The notes beneath the pieces are model-generated. The model searched no databases, was not told where the DNA came from, and saw only the letters and a list, made by a program, of their open reading frames with translations. From the NCBI GenBank assembly GCA_029204225.1, contig CM055103.1:844223-908222 (forward strand): DNA of 64,000 nt. Reading direction: 5' to 3'. This DNA comes from Diphasiastrum complanatum. Its lineage: Eukaryota > Streptophyta > Lycopodiopsida > Lycopodiales > Lycopodiaceae. Position 1 is the stretch's first letter; every line of letters begins with the position of its first letter. The position numbers and the translations under genes were made by a program. Positions 31,398 through 43,520 of the stretch are shown here, piece after piece.

Positions 31398-32134
31398 TGT
31401 GAAGAATTGAAAAAGATTATCTATGTTATATATAGGGGTCTTATGTTTTTTACATCAAGCATCTAGGTGTAGGATGTTGATAGGAACAAATTTGGCATAG
31501 ATGGCAAATTATGCATTTCCATTTGTAATGCCACTATTGAGCCAAAATAGAGTAAGAGGCTAAACTCGTGCCAATTAGAGTGTAGACAAGTGTAATGCCT
31601 CTGTTTGATGAATTCTAAGAGGTCCAATAGGATTTAGAGGTGGAACCATGTGAGGTCCAATAGGAATTTGAGGTGTGCTTGAATATAGTCCAATTGAATT
31701 AAGAGGTGCATGGATCAATAATCGAATAGGATTAAGAGGTGACAAAGTGTGGTCCAATCATAGTTAAGCATAGTGGTAGCTCGTGGATCTACTACTATAA
31801 TTGTACTCCTCATTTTGGATCTGATTGATTTGGTGATTTTGTGGATTTTGATTGTTATTGGATTTCTAGCTTTCTCTCTCTACCCGAGAGCTCATGATGG
31901 TTTTTTCTCTCTCTACCCGAGGAGAGCAGCTTGTTTTTACTTAGAATAATTTTTTAATACTTCCCACACATGCGAGCGAGAGTTGGAAGTGATTGAATGC
32001 ATGTAGTAGTGTGTTTTTGCCATAGGATCTAAGATTGATCTTGAATCTCAATCTAGTCTTGATCTTGGTGCATCTACACACCTTAGGAGATCACAAGTAC
32101 ATGTAGTGGACAATCCACATGTGTGAAATCAACA
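31398..32134 (+). repeat. 5' LTR of element G
   Basis: 737 bp, TGTGAAGAATTG...AATCAACA. It contains an imperfect tandem repeat around TCCAATAGGATTTAGAGGT (31616-31745), which creates an antisense open frame with repeated NPIGP/SIGL residues. Confidence 0.88.
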
Positions 32135-32147
32135 TGGTATCAGAGCC
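32135..32147 (+). promoter_or_regulatory. Primer-binding site of element G
   Basis: TGGTATCAGAGCC directly after AATCAACA. Confidence 0.88.
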
Positions 32148-32889
32148 TACCTAAGGTTACCATGGATTTTGATCCATTTAAGTGAAAACTATTCATCAAT
32201 CTTGAGCTAGAAATTGTCAAGGCCCATTTTCCTAGCTATCTTGTTCAATTTTGGATCATAAGAGATCAAAAGGACATTGATTGGGTTTGACCTGGTACTA
32301 TACGGAATCAGGTGCTCAGACACGTGTGAGGAACATCCAATTTCAATTTGGAAGTTCTCTCTCATGCTTGATCCATTTACCTTGTTTGATAGCTTGTTTT
32401 GAAGCTATTTTTGTCTAGTTTATGATGCAATCAGTTTCATTCCATTTGGATGAGCCAATCAAAAGTTATAAGCTTTTTAAGAGGGTTAGGTAGGGCACCT
32501 AGACCTGGGTGGACACATTTGGTTTGGTCAAGAGATTGCTTGGTTGATCCAAAATCACAGTTGTATGCTTACCAATCTCATCTATATGTGATCTAGGCAC
32601 TGTTTTGAGATCTTAGCCATTTTTTTCATGCAATATCATTGTATTTGAGTCAAATTTGGTTTCTTAGTGTACTTCACATGTGCTAAGAGTGTTTGATCCT
32701 AACTTTGCCTATACTCCATCATTTGATGTGAAATAGATCTTGTTTTAGAGAGATTTGTGTAGCTAGTGAGAATCAATTCACAAATAGTTGCAAGACCTTT
32801 CATAGGAGGAGATAGTACTCTATTATTGGATCCTATACAGAGTGTGTAGCAACATTTATTGTTCATCATTTGAGTTTTCTTCACTTCAA

Positions 32890-34952
32890 ATGTCTTCAAT
32901 GGGTTCATCCTTGTTGGAACCAAGTGAAAGATTGTCCACTTCAAACTATTCAATTTGGAAAATGAGGATGGAGTCCATCTTGATCCTTCAAGACGTGATG
33001 GACATAGTTCTTGGCCTTGAAGAAGAACCACAAGTTCTTCAAGAGGTCCAAAAATACAAAAAGAGAGCTAGGATGGCTCTTCACTACATTGAGATGAATG
33101 TCTCTAATGAGATTTTGAGGGAGATATGTACTTGTACAACAACCAAATAAGCTTGGGATTGTCTCAAGACTATCTATGAGGCTAAGAATACCTCTAGGCT
33201 TCTCATTATTAGGAATCAAATATTTCAAAGTAGCCAAAAGAGTGATGAGAGTGCATCTAGTTATGTTTTGAGAGTAAAAGATATTCATGGAGAACTTGCT
33301 TGTATTGGTGATTCCATCAATCAAAATGAGCTAGTTCAAGTCATTCTCAATGGCTTGAGAAGTGAATTTGATAACCTTGTCCAATCCTATGCCATTAAGG
33401 AGGAGCTACCACGTTTGGAGGCTCTCCAAAGTGTGCTAATTTCAGAAGAATCAAGGCAAGAGTACAAGCTCTTTGTTGAATCTGACACGTGTGGACTGTC
33501 CACTACATGTACTTGTGATCTCCTAAGGTGTGTAGATGCACCAAGATCAAGACTAGATTGAGATTCAAGATCTATCTTTGATTCTATGGCAAAAACACAC
33601 TACTGCATGCATTCAATCACTTCCAACTCTCAATCACACATGTGGAAAGTGTTCCAAAAGTATTCTAAGTAAAAACAAGCTGCTCTCCTCGAGTAGAGAG
33701 AGAAAAACTATCATGAGCTCTCAGGTAGAGAGAGAAAGCTAGAAACTCAATGACACTCAAAATCCACTCAATCTCAAAATCAATTAGATCCAAAATGAGG
33801 AGTACAATGATACTAGTAGATTCATGAGCTACCACTATGCTTAACTATGATTGGATCACACTTTGCCACCTCTTAATCCTATTGGACCATTGATCCATGC
33901 ACCTCTAAATTCTATTGGACTATATTCAAGCACACCTCAAATTCCTATTGGACCACATATGGTTCCACCTCTAAATCCTATTGGACCTCTTAAACTTCAT
34001 CAAACAAATGCATTACACTTGTCTATACTCTAATTGGCACAAGTTTGGCCTCCTACTCTATTTTGGCACAATAATGGCATTACAAGTGGAAATGGATAAT
34101 TTGCCATCTATACCAAATTTGACCCTATCAACATCCTACACCTAAATGCTTGACTATGAGATTCTATGAGACCCCTATATCAAACATTTTGATTTACTTT
34201 ACAACTCTCCACACGTGGGAACATCCTCCACACATGTGAGATTCACTTACAAACTTCTATCATAAAAAATACCAAGCTAGATTTTTGCCAATTTCTCACA
34301 CTCTTGAGGATGGACAAGCTCTCTCTCACTCATAATGATGGCAAAGCTCTCTTTGCCAAGGATAAGCACAAAGGGAGGATCAAGAACCGACATCAACAAT
34401 CCTCAAGAAAGGACAAAGTCAAATCCAAAGACAAAGATGAGGAGGAAGATGATTCCTCTAATGCTTCATAATCCAAGCTCAAGAAGAAGAAGATCAAGTG
34501 CTTTTATTGTGGCAAGAAAGGCCATTATGCCACCAATTGCTTCAAGAAGAAGAATCAACTCAAGCAAGCCAACATTATCAATGAGAAGGAAGACACTATT
34601 GCAAGTGATGGAGAGGGATCTCTTATGGTCTCTAGTTTCTCATCTACTCCTTTCAAGAAGGACGGCCTATGGTATATCGATATGGAGCCTCTTCACATAT
34701 GTGTAGCTCCAAGGACTCTTTCTCTTCTATTGCACCTTATGATGGACTCAAGAAATCAATATACACAACAAATGATTTTGAATGTCCTATTGAAGGCATA
34801 GGGAACATTCCCTTGAAGCTTGCATCCTCTAAAGTTCTTTCTCTTTCTAAAGTTCTTTATGTACCTAAGCTTACTAAGAATCTTATTAGTGTTGGCCAAT
34901 TGCTTGATAATGGCCTTGATGTAAAATTCAATGTTCATACTTGCACTATCAA
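32890..34952 (+). pseudogene. Copia gag and truncated protease of element G
   Basis: Starts at the ATG at 32890 (MSSMGSSLLEPSERL), the usual gag start of these elements. A TAA at about 33148 interrupts the capsid region. Gag then stays open to 33473, is broken by a solo LTR, and resumes at 34301 in the rest of gag. The zinc knuckle CFYCGKKGHYATNC lies near 34500. The protease active site is frameshifted: WYID is followed after one lost base by GASSHMCSS. The open protease part continues to CTIKKN (about 34952), where the 3' LTR begins. No pol enzymes remain. It cannot make a functional product. Confidence 0.85.
33474..34300 (-). repeat. Solo LTR nested in gag of element G
   Basis: 827 bp, TGTGAGAAATTG...ATTCAACA on the minus strand, same family as G's LTRs. 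Flanked by the perfect 5-bp duplication CTCTT (33469-33473 and 34301-34305). No internal sequence, so it is a product of LTR-LTR recombination. It is about 90 bp longer than G's own LTRs because it keeps a segment near its 5' end. Confidence 0.92.
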
Positions 34953-35684
34953 GAAGAATTTAAAAAGATTATCTATGTTAGATATAGGGGTCTTATGTTT
35001 TTTACATCAAGCATCTAGGTGTAGGATGTTGATAGGAACAGATTTGGCATAGATGGCAAATTATGCATTTCCACTTGTAATGCCACTATTGAGACAAAAT
35101 AGAGTAAGAGGCTAAACTCGTGCCAATTAGAGTGTAGACAAGCGTAATGCCTTTGTTTGATGTATTCTAAGAGGTCCAATAGGATTTAGAGGTGGAACCA
35201 TGTGAGGTCCAATAGGAATTTGAGGTGTGCTTGAATATAGTCCAATAGAATTAAGAGGTGCATGGATCAATGGTCCAATAGGATTAATAGGTGACAAAGT
35301 GTGGCCAATCATAGTTAAGCATAGTGGTAGCTCGTGGATCTACTAGTATCATTGTACTCCTCATTTTGGATCTAATTGATTTGGTGATTCTGTGGATTTT
35401 GAGTGTTATTGGATTTCTAGCTTTCTCTCTCTACCCGAGAGCTCATGATGGTTTTTTCTCTCTCTACCCAAGGAGAGCAGCTTGTTTTTACTTAGAATAC
35501 TTTTGGAACACTTCCCACACGTGTGAGCGAGAGTTGGAAGTGATTGAATGCATGTAGTAGTGTGTTTTTGCCATAGGATCTAAGATTGATCTTGAATCTC
35601 AATCTAGTCTTGATCTTGGTGCATCTACACACTTAGGAGATCACAAGTACATGTAGTGGACAATCCACACGTGTGAAATCAACA
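34953..35684 (+). repeat. 3' LTR of element G (first bases replaced)
   Basis: Aligns to 31401-32134 from GAAGAATT onward. The initial TGT is missing and replaced by protease-coding sequence. Confidence 0.85.
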
Positions 35685-35689
35685 ATAGT

Positions 35690-36168
35690 GACTAACTTAA
35701 TATTGATTAACAAACTTGCTTGGGTGGAAAAAAGGCTTTTCTTTAGTCCAGAAAGGGGCTATAGCTGTCACATTTGTGTGGCAGATCAAAGGACACGATT
35801 CAAAGAATGTGCCAAGGGCCACCAAGGCATGAAGGCAGTTTGTTGGCCAACAAGTATGTCAATGGTCATTCATGGGAGATAATGGGACCACGTCGAACGG
35901 ATGTGGTACCAACCCCTCTATCTTCTAGAAAGAGGAAGCCCCTCCAGCACTACAAAGGCAAGGAGGAGAGAAGCATAAAAGGAAGATTCAGTGAGCATCT
36001 AGTCCCCAGAAATGAGATGATATTCATGTTTTAACAAGCTAGAGGATTTTGTGCACAAGGATGACAACATTGTTGGAGGTGGAGAAAACTCTGTACATCA
36101 TTTAATAGGCACAGTGCAAATCTTAATTGCAATAAGATAATTGTACTTGCATATTGCATTACCCCAAA
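35690..36168. other. Unassigned spacer
   Basis: A short plus-strand open frame (35673-35882) has Cys/His residues (CHICVADQ) but no recognised domain. Confidence 0.3.
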
Positions 36169-36363
36169 GGGGCCTTAGCTCAATGGTAAAGCATTGGGAT
36201 ACTAACATATTGTTATAAGGTGCTTAGCCCTCCACTGACTCCTCAAGATGTGGGTTCGACCCTCGCAAGCTCCAACATTTTATATTGTTAATAAGGGCTA
36301 AGAATAGTTGATTTACTATTTTTGGCATTTTAGGTGAGATGATAAGGTTGCATATAAACCTAT
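36169..36363 (+). repeat. tRNA-like head plus body: SINE candidate
   Basis: 36169-36274 has the features of a tRNA gene. GGGGCCT pairs with AAGCTCC as a 7-bp acceptor stem (one G-T, one mismatch). An A box TAGCTCAATGG and a B box GGGTTCGACCC lie in a 5-bp T stem (GTGGG/CTCGC). Between D arm and T arm lies an over-long stretch (about 55 nt). The downstream part (36277-36363) recurs without the head at 31145-31260 on the other strand, as expected for a tRNA-derived SINE. It could instead be a degenerate intron-bearing tRNA gene. Confidence 0.5.
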
Positions 36364-37126
36364 TGTCAGAAATAGTGAACTCCTACAACTTTGCCGCAAC
36401 ATGAACACGAAGCGAAGGTCTAACGGAGAACAATTTGCGAAAGTCAACATGCCTTGACTCGAAGGACGAACGATTCGCGAACGACTCGTGAAAATCAAAT
36501 ATGCCTCTAGGACTGCAAAAACCGCAAAGCGACGCAAAACAAAAAGACACGAAAGAAACAAAGGAAACAAAAAGAAACGAAAGAAACGAAAAGAAATCTT
36601 TTGCACTGCTAGCTGGTAGCTCAACGGGCTTGGAGTCTTAGACTTCACGCTCAGCTGAAACGTGTAGCAATGACAAAGAGTAATTGATTAGTTGATTAGC
36701 ATTAATTATTCTTGTAATTCTCTGTTTAGCTATCTTGTAAACTCCACACAGTGGAGATAAAAACTATATTTCTGGATCAAAACATAGACAGAGTATGTGC
36801 ATGAGTAGAGCAGAAAAAAAAAGGACTAGAAACAAAATAGTTGTGCATGAACACAGTGAAAGAGCAAAGCATCAGGTCGCCAACGAGCGATACACTGACC
36901 ATCTCACTCTAAAAATCACACTGATAATACAGTTACTCTATTTCATGTATCTCCTTGTCTTGCACCATCTATCTTGATTGCTAGAATGAAATATGTTCTG
37001 ATGCTAGAATGGAATCTGTTTTGTGATGTGTAGTCGCGTGTCTAGGTCCCTGCAGGCTTCCGCACAAAAGAAAATTCAAAGAATCGAAATCGTTCACGAC
37101 AACAAAACAAAAACCAGTTTGCAACA
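36364..37126 (+). repeat. 5' LTR of copia element F
   Basis: Right end TTTGCAACA abuts a primer-binding site (37127). The left end is placed at TGTCAGAAAT because it starts with TG and follows the SINE candidate. No second LTR is found, so the start is tentative. A purine-rich AAAGAAACGAAAGAAACG stretch lies at 36540-36596. Confidence 0.5.
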
Positions 37127-37139
37127 TGGTATCAGAGCT
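37127..37139 (+). promoter_or_regulatory. Primer-binding site of element F
   Basis: TGGTATCAGAGCT after LTR end GCAACA. Confidence 0.85.
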
Positions 37140-37190
37140 CACAGGTTAGCACTATTGATATCTAAGCAATGATTTTCTAGACAACACAAT

Positions 37191-40040
37191 ATGGCTACAA
37201 CAATCCAGACAAGAGTAGCAATCAGTCTTGATGGCGCAAACTACAAAATCTGGAAATTCAAAATCAAAACACTTTTGAAGGGCGAAGACTTCTAGTCGGT
37301 GACCAAACTGCCTCCATAGGGAGACCCGAGGAGAGCTGAATGGATCAGAAAGGATGAGCATGCAATGGCAATCATCATTTCATCCATGAACAAAGATCTA
37401 CTTATGCAGATTGAAGACTGCGAAAGCAGCCATGCAGCATGGGAAAGATTAAAATAGAAGTATGAAGTGAGGACTGCAGCTTCAGTCATGCACCTTCACA
37501 ATCAGCTGCAATCCATACGATGGGATGACAACCAGTTAGATTAGCACGTTGAGAAGATCAGAATGATCTTCACTCAGCTTGCTGCATTAGGACAGGAGCA
37601 CCAGGTCTCGGCACCACAACAGCTGATGTACTTCATGAAGTCTCTACTGACGTCCTATCAGCCACTGAGAATGCTCATACTGAGTCTACCAGATATGACA
37701 TTTGACAAAGTAATCAGTCTTGTCGTTGATGAGAGACTAATGAGGGACGAAAGAGAAGGAAGCAGTGATCAAGAGAAGGCCCTCTTCATGAAAGGAAAGA
37801 AGAAAAACAAGAACAAACCCAGATTCGAGAAGACGAAGACCTCGAATCAACAATCTTCTTCCTATGATCACTATGACAAACCAGGCCATACAACCAACAA
37901 ATGTTGGTTCAATCCACCAATACTTTGCATGCACTGCAAGAAGAAGGGACACTCTGCATATGATTGTAGATTCAACCCAAAAAGAGAAAACAAAATTGAA
38001 AAGGCAAATGTTGCAGAGTCATCCAAGGATGTAGATAGAGATGATGAAACCTTCACGATACTCGATGAAGCTTCAACCAGTTACACTGAACATGACTACA
38101 ATGTAGTCATTGATTCAGGAGCAACGACACACATTACTTGCAACAAGAAGATCTTGATCGACTTCAGAGAGTTCAAAAATAACAGAGCAATGATTCTAGG
38201 TGATGGGAGTAGACACGATGTCAAAGACATCGGCACTCTACAACTACGAACATTGTCAAGGCAAGCAGAGCTGCCAGGAGTACTCTACGTGTCTTCACTA
38301 AGAAAAAATTTGCTATCAGTCTCCAAGATGGCAGATCTTGGAATTCGAGATTTGTTCGATGGCAGCACATGCCACATGATCGAGAAAACGACAAACAAGT
38401 TGCTGAAGATAATCAGCAACTCTGATAGCATATCAAATGCATCAGAAAATGAAGATCAGTTCTGACATAGGAGAATGTATCATTTGAACATGCGGAGCCT
38501 GTATGACATGTACAAGAAAGGCATAGTCACAGGTATTAAGCTATCAAGGTCCGAAACTGAATTCTACGAAGTCTATCAGAAAGCCACTTCAAGAGGGAGA
38601 TCGAGGACAAACGTCAAATCAGAATGCTGAGCCACAGACTCCAGAGCAATAGGAAGCAGAAGATCAAACCCACAAACAAAAAATGTTCGAGTAGTGACGA
38701 AACGAATCTAGAAGGTCAACAAGACAAAGAATACCTCCAGACCATTACTTTGACAATATTTAGTGGAGCAAAGACACATAGTTCGAGTACTGTAGCTTCA
38801 CTGAAGAGCCAACAACATATCAAAAAGCTATCTAGAGTCTAGAGGGAGAATTCTGAAAGCAGGCAATGTGAGAGGAGATCGAGTCGATGAGGCGAAACGA
38901 GGCATGGACACTAGAGCCACTGCCAGAAAACAAAAAGATAGTCGACTGCAAGTGGGTGTACAAGAAGAAGATGAAATTAGATGGCACCATTGGCCACTAC
39001 AAGGTAAGGCTTGTCGCAAAGGGCTACACACAAAGAAATGGTGTTGATTATTTCGACACATATTCATCGATGGTCAAGATGACATGCATACGACTACTCC
39101 TTGCATACGCCACACAACACAATCTGAAAATTCACCAAATTCATGTGAAAATAGCCTTTCTCCATGGGGATCTAGAGGAAGAAATCTTCATGAAGTAGCC
39201 TGAAGGATTTGAAGATCCTAACAATCAACAATATGTCTGAAGGTTGTAGAGATACATCTATGGTCTAAAACAGACATCATGAGCTTGGTATAAGAAGCTC
39301 GATGGTCTTCTGAAGGCTCTAGACTTCAATCCTACACAACTGGACTGCAATGTCTACATAAAAAGAGTAGGAAAGGATTTTGTGATACTGACTATATTTG
39401 TGGATGATTCCCTAATGATAAGAAATTCCTTGATGTTGATCAAAGACACGAAGAGTCAGATTTCAAAAAGTTATGAAATCACAGATCTTGGAGAAGCAAC
39501 GATATGCCTCGGGCTGGAGATCAGAAGAGATCAAACAAAGGGCAAAATGCACTTGAGTCAGTCTGAATATGCCAGAAAGGTGCTCAAGCAGTATCACATG
39601 ATGGACTGCAAAGAAAAGGCCACACCAATGATAGCTAGAGCCACGCTGACGAAGCAGGATTGCCCAAAAATGAAAGAGGAAGAACAGAACATGGCAGGTA
39701 TACCCTACCAAAACCTAATCGGTAGTCTGATGTACCTTACAATTTGTACCAGACCCGATCTAGCTTTTTCTGTTTACGCCTTATGCCAATTCTTTTTTAA
39801 TCCTAGCATGGCACATTGGCAAATGACAAAACAAATCCTATAGTATCTGTAGGGTATCCAAAATATGGGATTAAACTATAGAACTGAAAACGAAAGAAAA
39901 GGATTCGAGCTGCACCACTACAATGATGCAAGGTGGGCGAGCTGCTGAACACAAATAAATATAGACTAGCTATGGAGAAACAAGAATGTATTAGGTTTCT
40001 TTTATATCCTAGACTCTAGTAAATCCAGAACTAGGCTCTC
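37191..40040 (+). pseudogene. Decayed copia gag-pol of element F, integrase core deleted
   Basis: Gag starts at 37191 (MATTIQTRVAISLDG), with stops at 37291 and 37455. The long open stretch 37563-38465 holds gag, two zinc-knuckle-like motifs (YDHYDKPGHTTNKC, CMHCKKKGHSAYDC) and an intact-looking protease VVIDSGATTHITC. GAG-pre-integrase follows as HRRMYHLNMRSLYDMY at about 38467. The integrase core is missing. The linker and RT begin near 38880: CKWVYKKK, LVAKGYTQ, then after stops YIYGLKQTS, and FVDD instead of YVDD near 39400. The RT tail and start of RNase H are recognisable to about 40040. No 3' LTR. A different copia lineage from A-E, clearly dead. Confidence 0.8.
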
Positions 40041-40689
40041 ATACCAATATGTTGGTGTATGGTTATGTGGCTTATCAGCCCTGACACCAACTGATGAAAC
40101 GAAGAATAATGTTATTAGAATCTTGGATTTACTTCGAGAATGGAGATTATAGAGCTATTTTGATTGTGTTGATTAAGAGTATCAGTGTAGGTGTCTTAGA
40201 CAGTCGTTCAGAGAAATTGCGAAAACAATTAGGCGTCTGTGATAGCCATGCAATTCATTGATACTGATATTCTGATATAAAGAAATGTAAGACAATTAGT
40301 TGTCAAAGACAACTATACGTTTATTTGTTCGTGATACTTGCGGAAGAAGTAACATTCACCAAAAATGCAATGGGGTAGAACAATAGTGAAACTATATATT
40401 TAATGTTGTAATAACAACGATCAGGTCACAATACAATTGCACTGATAAGCACGTGATCTTACATTGCTACAGTTATGAGTATTTACTCTCTCTTTGTATT
40501 TTCTAATTCTGAGGAGTCAGATACTATGAAGACATGTTTTGGTCATACGATCTCTATTGAAGTATCTTCATGCATCATCATGTCCATCTACAACACTCAT
40601 TTACTTATGTAGCAACTGGATGATCTTGTGCTATTCCAACTTTACAATTACGTGATTGTTAACAACTGTTTAACTGATTAATTAAAAAA
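40041..40689. other. Unassigned spacer
   Basis: Begins near TGTTGGTGTATGG (40051), which could be an LTR start, but no partner copy is present. Confidence 0.25.
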
Positions 40690-41046
40690 ACTATTATTGG
40701 ATCATGAAGACGTAGATAGTCTGTACTTGAAATCTTGTGTAAATCTGTAGATTGTCAAATTTTTCGCATTCTTCGGACATAATGTTGCATTTTTTAGTGT
40801 CTGAAATGGCCCACAATCCCAAGTGAACACTTTGTCGCATTTTTCGCAAAATCCTTTTATGTTTAGAATGGCCCAAAAGAAAAGTAGAAGACTTTGTTGG
40901 GTTTTTTGCCTACAATTGAAGTTTGCGAGGAAAAGTGCTGACTGTTGCAAAAAATAGTTCATTTCTGCAAACTTCTTTGAGAGAGTGATTTTCATAGAAG
41001 GAAAGAGTGCAGTTAGGATGAGTAGGAAAAAGATTAAACTCCAACA
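40690..41046 (-). repeat. Copia-type LTR relic
   Basis: On the minus strand it starts TGTTGGAGTTTAATC and shares about 75 bp with 50775-50855 (TGTTGGAGTTTAATG..., TTCCTTCTATGAAAATCACT). At 50775 this start follows a purine tract, so it is the 5' end of an LTR. The far end of this copy is not defined. Confidence 0.5.
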
Positions 41047-41526
41047 GTGTGAACACCGCCTCCTTGGCTACCATAGGAATTCTTGTCGGTGGTAGACCAA
41101 AGCACACTATTGTGCTCCTAAAATCATCAGCCCCTAACTGGACTCCTCAAAATCCATTCAACATATGAATGATGGGTATCTAATAGCCGCCATCAACGAT
41201 CTCATTATCCAAGATGCCGCTCATCTCATGAACAATTTCCTAGTTGTTAGAAGTTTGCGGAAGGACCACATTCAATCCCTCCTCCTTAGTCAACTTGTGG
41301 ATTCCCACAAGAAATTCCTTGGTGACACAATTGTGTTCCTATGACTGGCATGACTTCATTATCTCCAAGTTGAAGAGGGCCATAAAGGCTAATGTATGTG
41401 AGAAAATCGCTAGGGGGAACCTTCTCTCCACCGTTGCCATTACCCTCCTTAAATAGAAAGTTCAAGATTTACACCATTCAGAAGTCCTCTCTACCATTGC
41501 TCCCTCCACCATCCTTAGACCCCCTA
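41047..41526 (+). pseudogene. Second copy of the unidentified gene-like repeat
   Basis: Plus-strand equivalent of the unit split by D: DGYLIAAINDLIIQ, HLMNNFL, SHKKFLGDTIV, FIISKLKRAIKANV, then APSTILRPP near 41510. It spans the exact position where D sits in the other copy, so it represents the uninterrupted arrangement. Frameshifts and stops are present. It ends at the gypsy LTR start at 41527. Confidence 0.4.
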
Positions 41527-42516
41527 TGTCATGCCCATGACTGGTCTCAAGTAGTGTGTCCACGCTAGGGACCAGTAGACCAACAACCCGTAAGTTGATT
41601 GTGACTATAAGGGAATTGAGGCCCTTATGTGTACATGGTCATAATTAATGGTTGTAGGCCTAGACTCATGATGGTAGATTTGTATGGGTCTATCAGTGAG
41701 TCATTCGGAAACTGGATGACGTGACCCAGATAGGCTACAGAGGTGTCCAGTGAGGTGTCACAGTGCACTACTAGTGGTGCATGGGCCTTGGAGGGTATAA
41801 GTATACATGTTTGGCTCTCACTAGTGTATGCTTGATAGCATGACTGGTAGCAGTATGCTACTGGTATGATGTCTCATTCCACTTTGAGATTGATCCATAG
41901 CTTGGGGGCTAGATCCATTTGATCTAGGTTTGGTTGGGTTGGTTTGTCCACCATCCGATTCCCTTGTGTTGCTCGTGATTGGCATGCTTAGAATAGGATC
42001 CTTGGATGAGGACTTTATATTGGTATCCGATTCAGTTGTGTCAGAACTTGGGAATTCTACTACAAGATAGTGGTTTGTAGACATGTGTTCCTTGTTTTTG
42101 TTATCAACTTGATCATAGTGAGTATTGAGATCCGTGGGTTGATGCAAGAATGGAAATTCATGTTAACAATATATTCTTTTGATTATCTGTGGTTGAGATT
42201 TTGGTTGTGAAATAGCACTCTTGAAGAAATAATCTCTCTTAGAGGATAATCAAGTTATAGGATTTTTTATTAGAAAATTTATTGTGTATAGATCAGGTGA
42301 TATTTGTAGAGATATGCTATGTAGTGAATCTTTGTATGATCCTAAACCTTTTGTACAAACTTTTATATCATGTGGATCTACAAAAGGATTCCTTGGACTA
42401 AGGTATTTGCATGCATAAACTAGTCATGAATACATAGGCATATCGATGAGAATTGTATAGAGACAATTTCTCACTGGGTGAAAGTAATTTCTCATTGAGA
42501 ATTGTTTTGACCCAGG
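41527..42516 (+). repeat. Ty3/gypsy-type LTR
   Basis: Starts TGTCATGCCCATG, the style of many plant gypsy LTRs. 41527 to about 42010 is repeated in inverted orientation at 51305-51792, where a gypsy pol C-terminus adjoins. A degenerate primer-binding-like TGGTATTAGAATCAG at 42517 may mark the right end. That boundary is tentative. Confidence 0.55.
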
Positions 42517-43059
42517 TGGTATTAGAATCAGATTGAATGTTTTGTCTTGGATCCACACATGTACATTCAAATATTTTCTAAACCGATACAGCTAACTGAG
42601 TCAAAAGCACTACTTCTGAGTTAATTGTTTGAATCAACAATATAGCTTCTCTTATGGATATTATTGTTGAAATGTATTGCTTATAAGTCGCAACCTTTAT
42701 AGGTCAAGTTTAGATTCATTTTAAAGGTTTATGTGCATAGAATACACGAGAACTTTTTGGCCTTATCTTTTTCCAATTGAAACTGTTTGTTATGTGTGTA
42801 TTCATTCATGAGCAATACACACAACTGTTAGCATTAGTATTAATGTAAATACTAACCACAGGCTTACAGATCATTCTCACACAAGAATTTTCTCTTTGAA
42901 ATCACTGATGTCCCATACCACCAATTTTCTCTCCAAGAAAACCCTTTGCTTTTAGATCTGACCATCAAAAAATCAAAAAGACTATCTGACCATCCTATAT
43001 CCAATATAGGGCCCAATCTTCAACCATTTTCCAAAAAGATACCTCCAACTATTGCAATT
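42517..43059. other. Unassigned spacer
   Basis: AT-rich. No recognised feature apart from the degenerate primer-binding-like site at its left edge. Confidence 0.3.
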
Positions 43060-43520
43060 TCCATTTCTTTAAGTTTTCATTGTAGATGACAATATCATCT
43101 AAGAATACCACTAGGCAGTGACCCCAGTACGGATGAGAAATCTCGTTCATATACAGTCGAAATGACCTAACTTTATTCTTCAAAACCAAAAGGAAAAAAA
43201 TTCAATATAGCTGAAGTATACCAATAGATATCCAATATCTAAATCCGAAATGGTACAAGGAATTCAATTCCTTCAAGAAGATCACTAAATTGCAGCATCC
43301 GATAATCAAGAGATCCAAAACCTCTATCTAGATTTCCAATACCAGATATGCACATATCTATTCCACCAAATACCGGAGTACCCCCAAATTTGTTCCTAAT
43401 GGATCGCAATAATCCAGTTCAAAATTGTGATTTAACAAGAATCTGCACATGGCTTTACCATCACATAAACAACCCATCTGGCTGGTACTATCTATCCCGA
43501 ATTCCTACCATTTGAGAGTT
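43060..43520 (-). pseudogene. Ty3/gypsy reverse transcriptase relic
   Basis: On the minus strand, near 43180-43085, the sequence reads YMNEISHPYWG and then CLVVFLDDIVIYNEN. This matches gypsy RT MNDIFRPYxxxFVVVFLDDILIYSKN, with the catalytic DD intact. Upstream, FFPFGFEE corresponds to MPFGLxN, and weaker traces of the palm domain extend to about 43500. Multiple stops and frameshifts show a very old copy. No RNase H or integrase could be recognised downstream. Confidence 0.6.

Larger units (their letters stand above)
31398..35684 (+). mobile_element. Internally deleted copia element G
   Basis: Flanked by the perfect target duplication ATAGT (31393-31397 and 35685-35689). 5' LTR 31398-32134 and 3' LTR 34953-35684, with primer-binding site at 32135. 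Gag and the protease region remain; integrase, RT and RNase H are missing. The protease coding sequence runs directly into the 3' LTR, which lacks only its first three bases. A solo LTR of the same family sits inside gag in the opposite orientation. Confidence 0.88.

Noticed and set aside
36169-36274. Calling a functional tRNA gene
   Set aside because: The D-T arm interval is too long without a clear anticodon loop, the acceptor stem has a mismatch, and the downstream body is repeated elsewhere, so a SINE head fits better.
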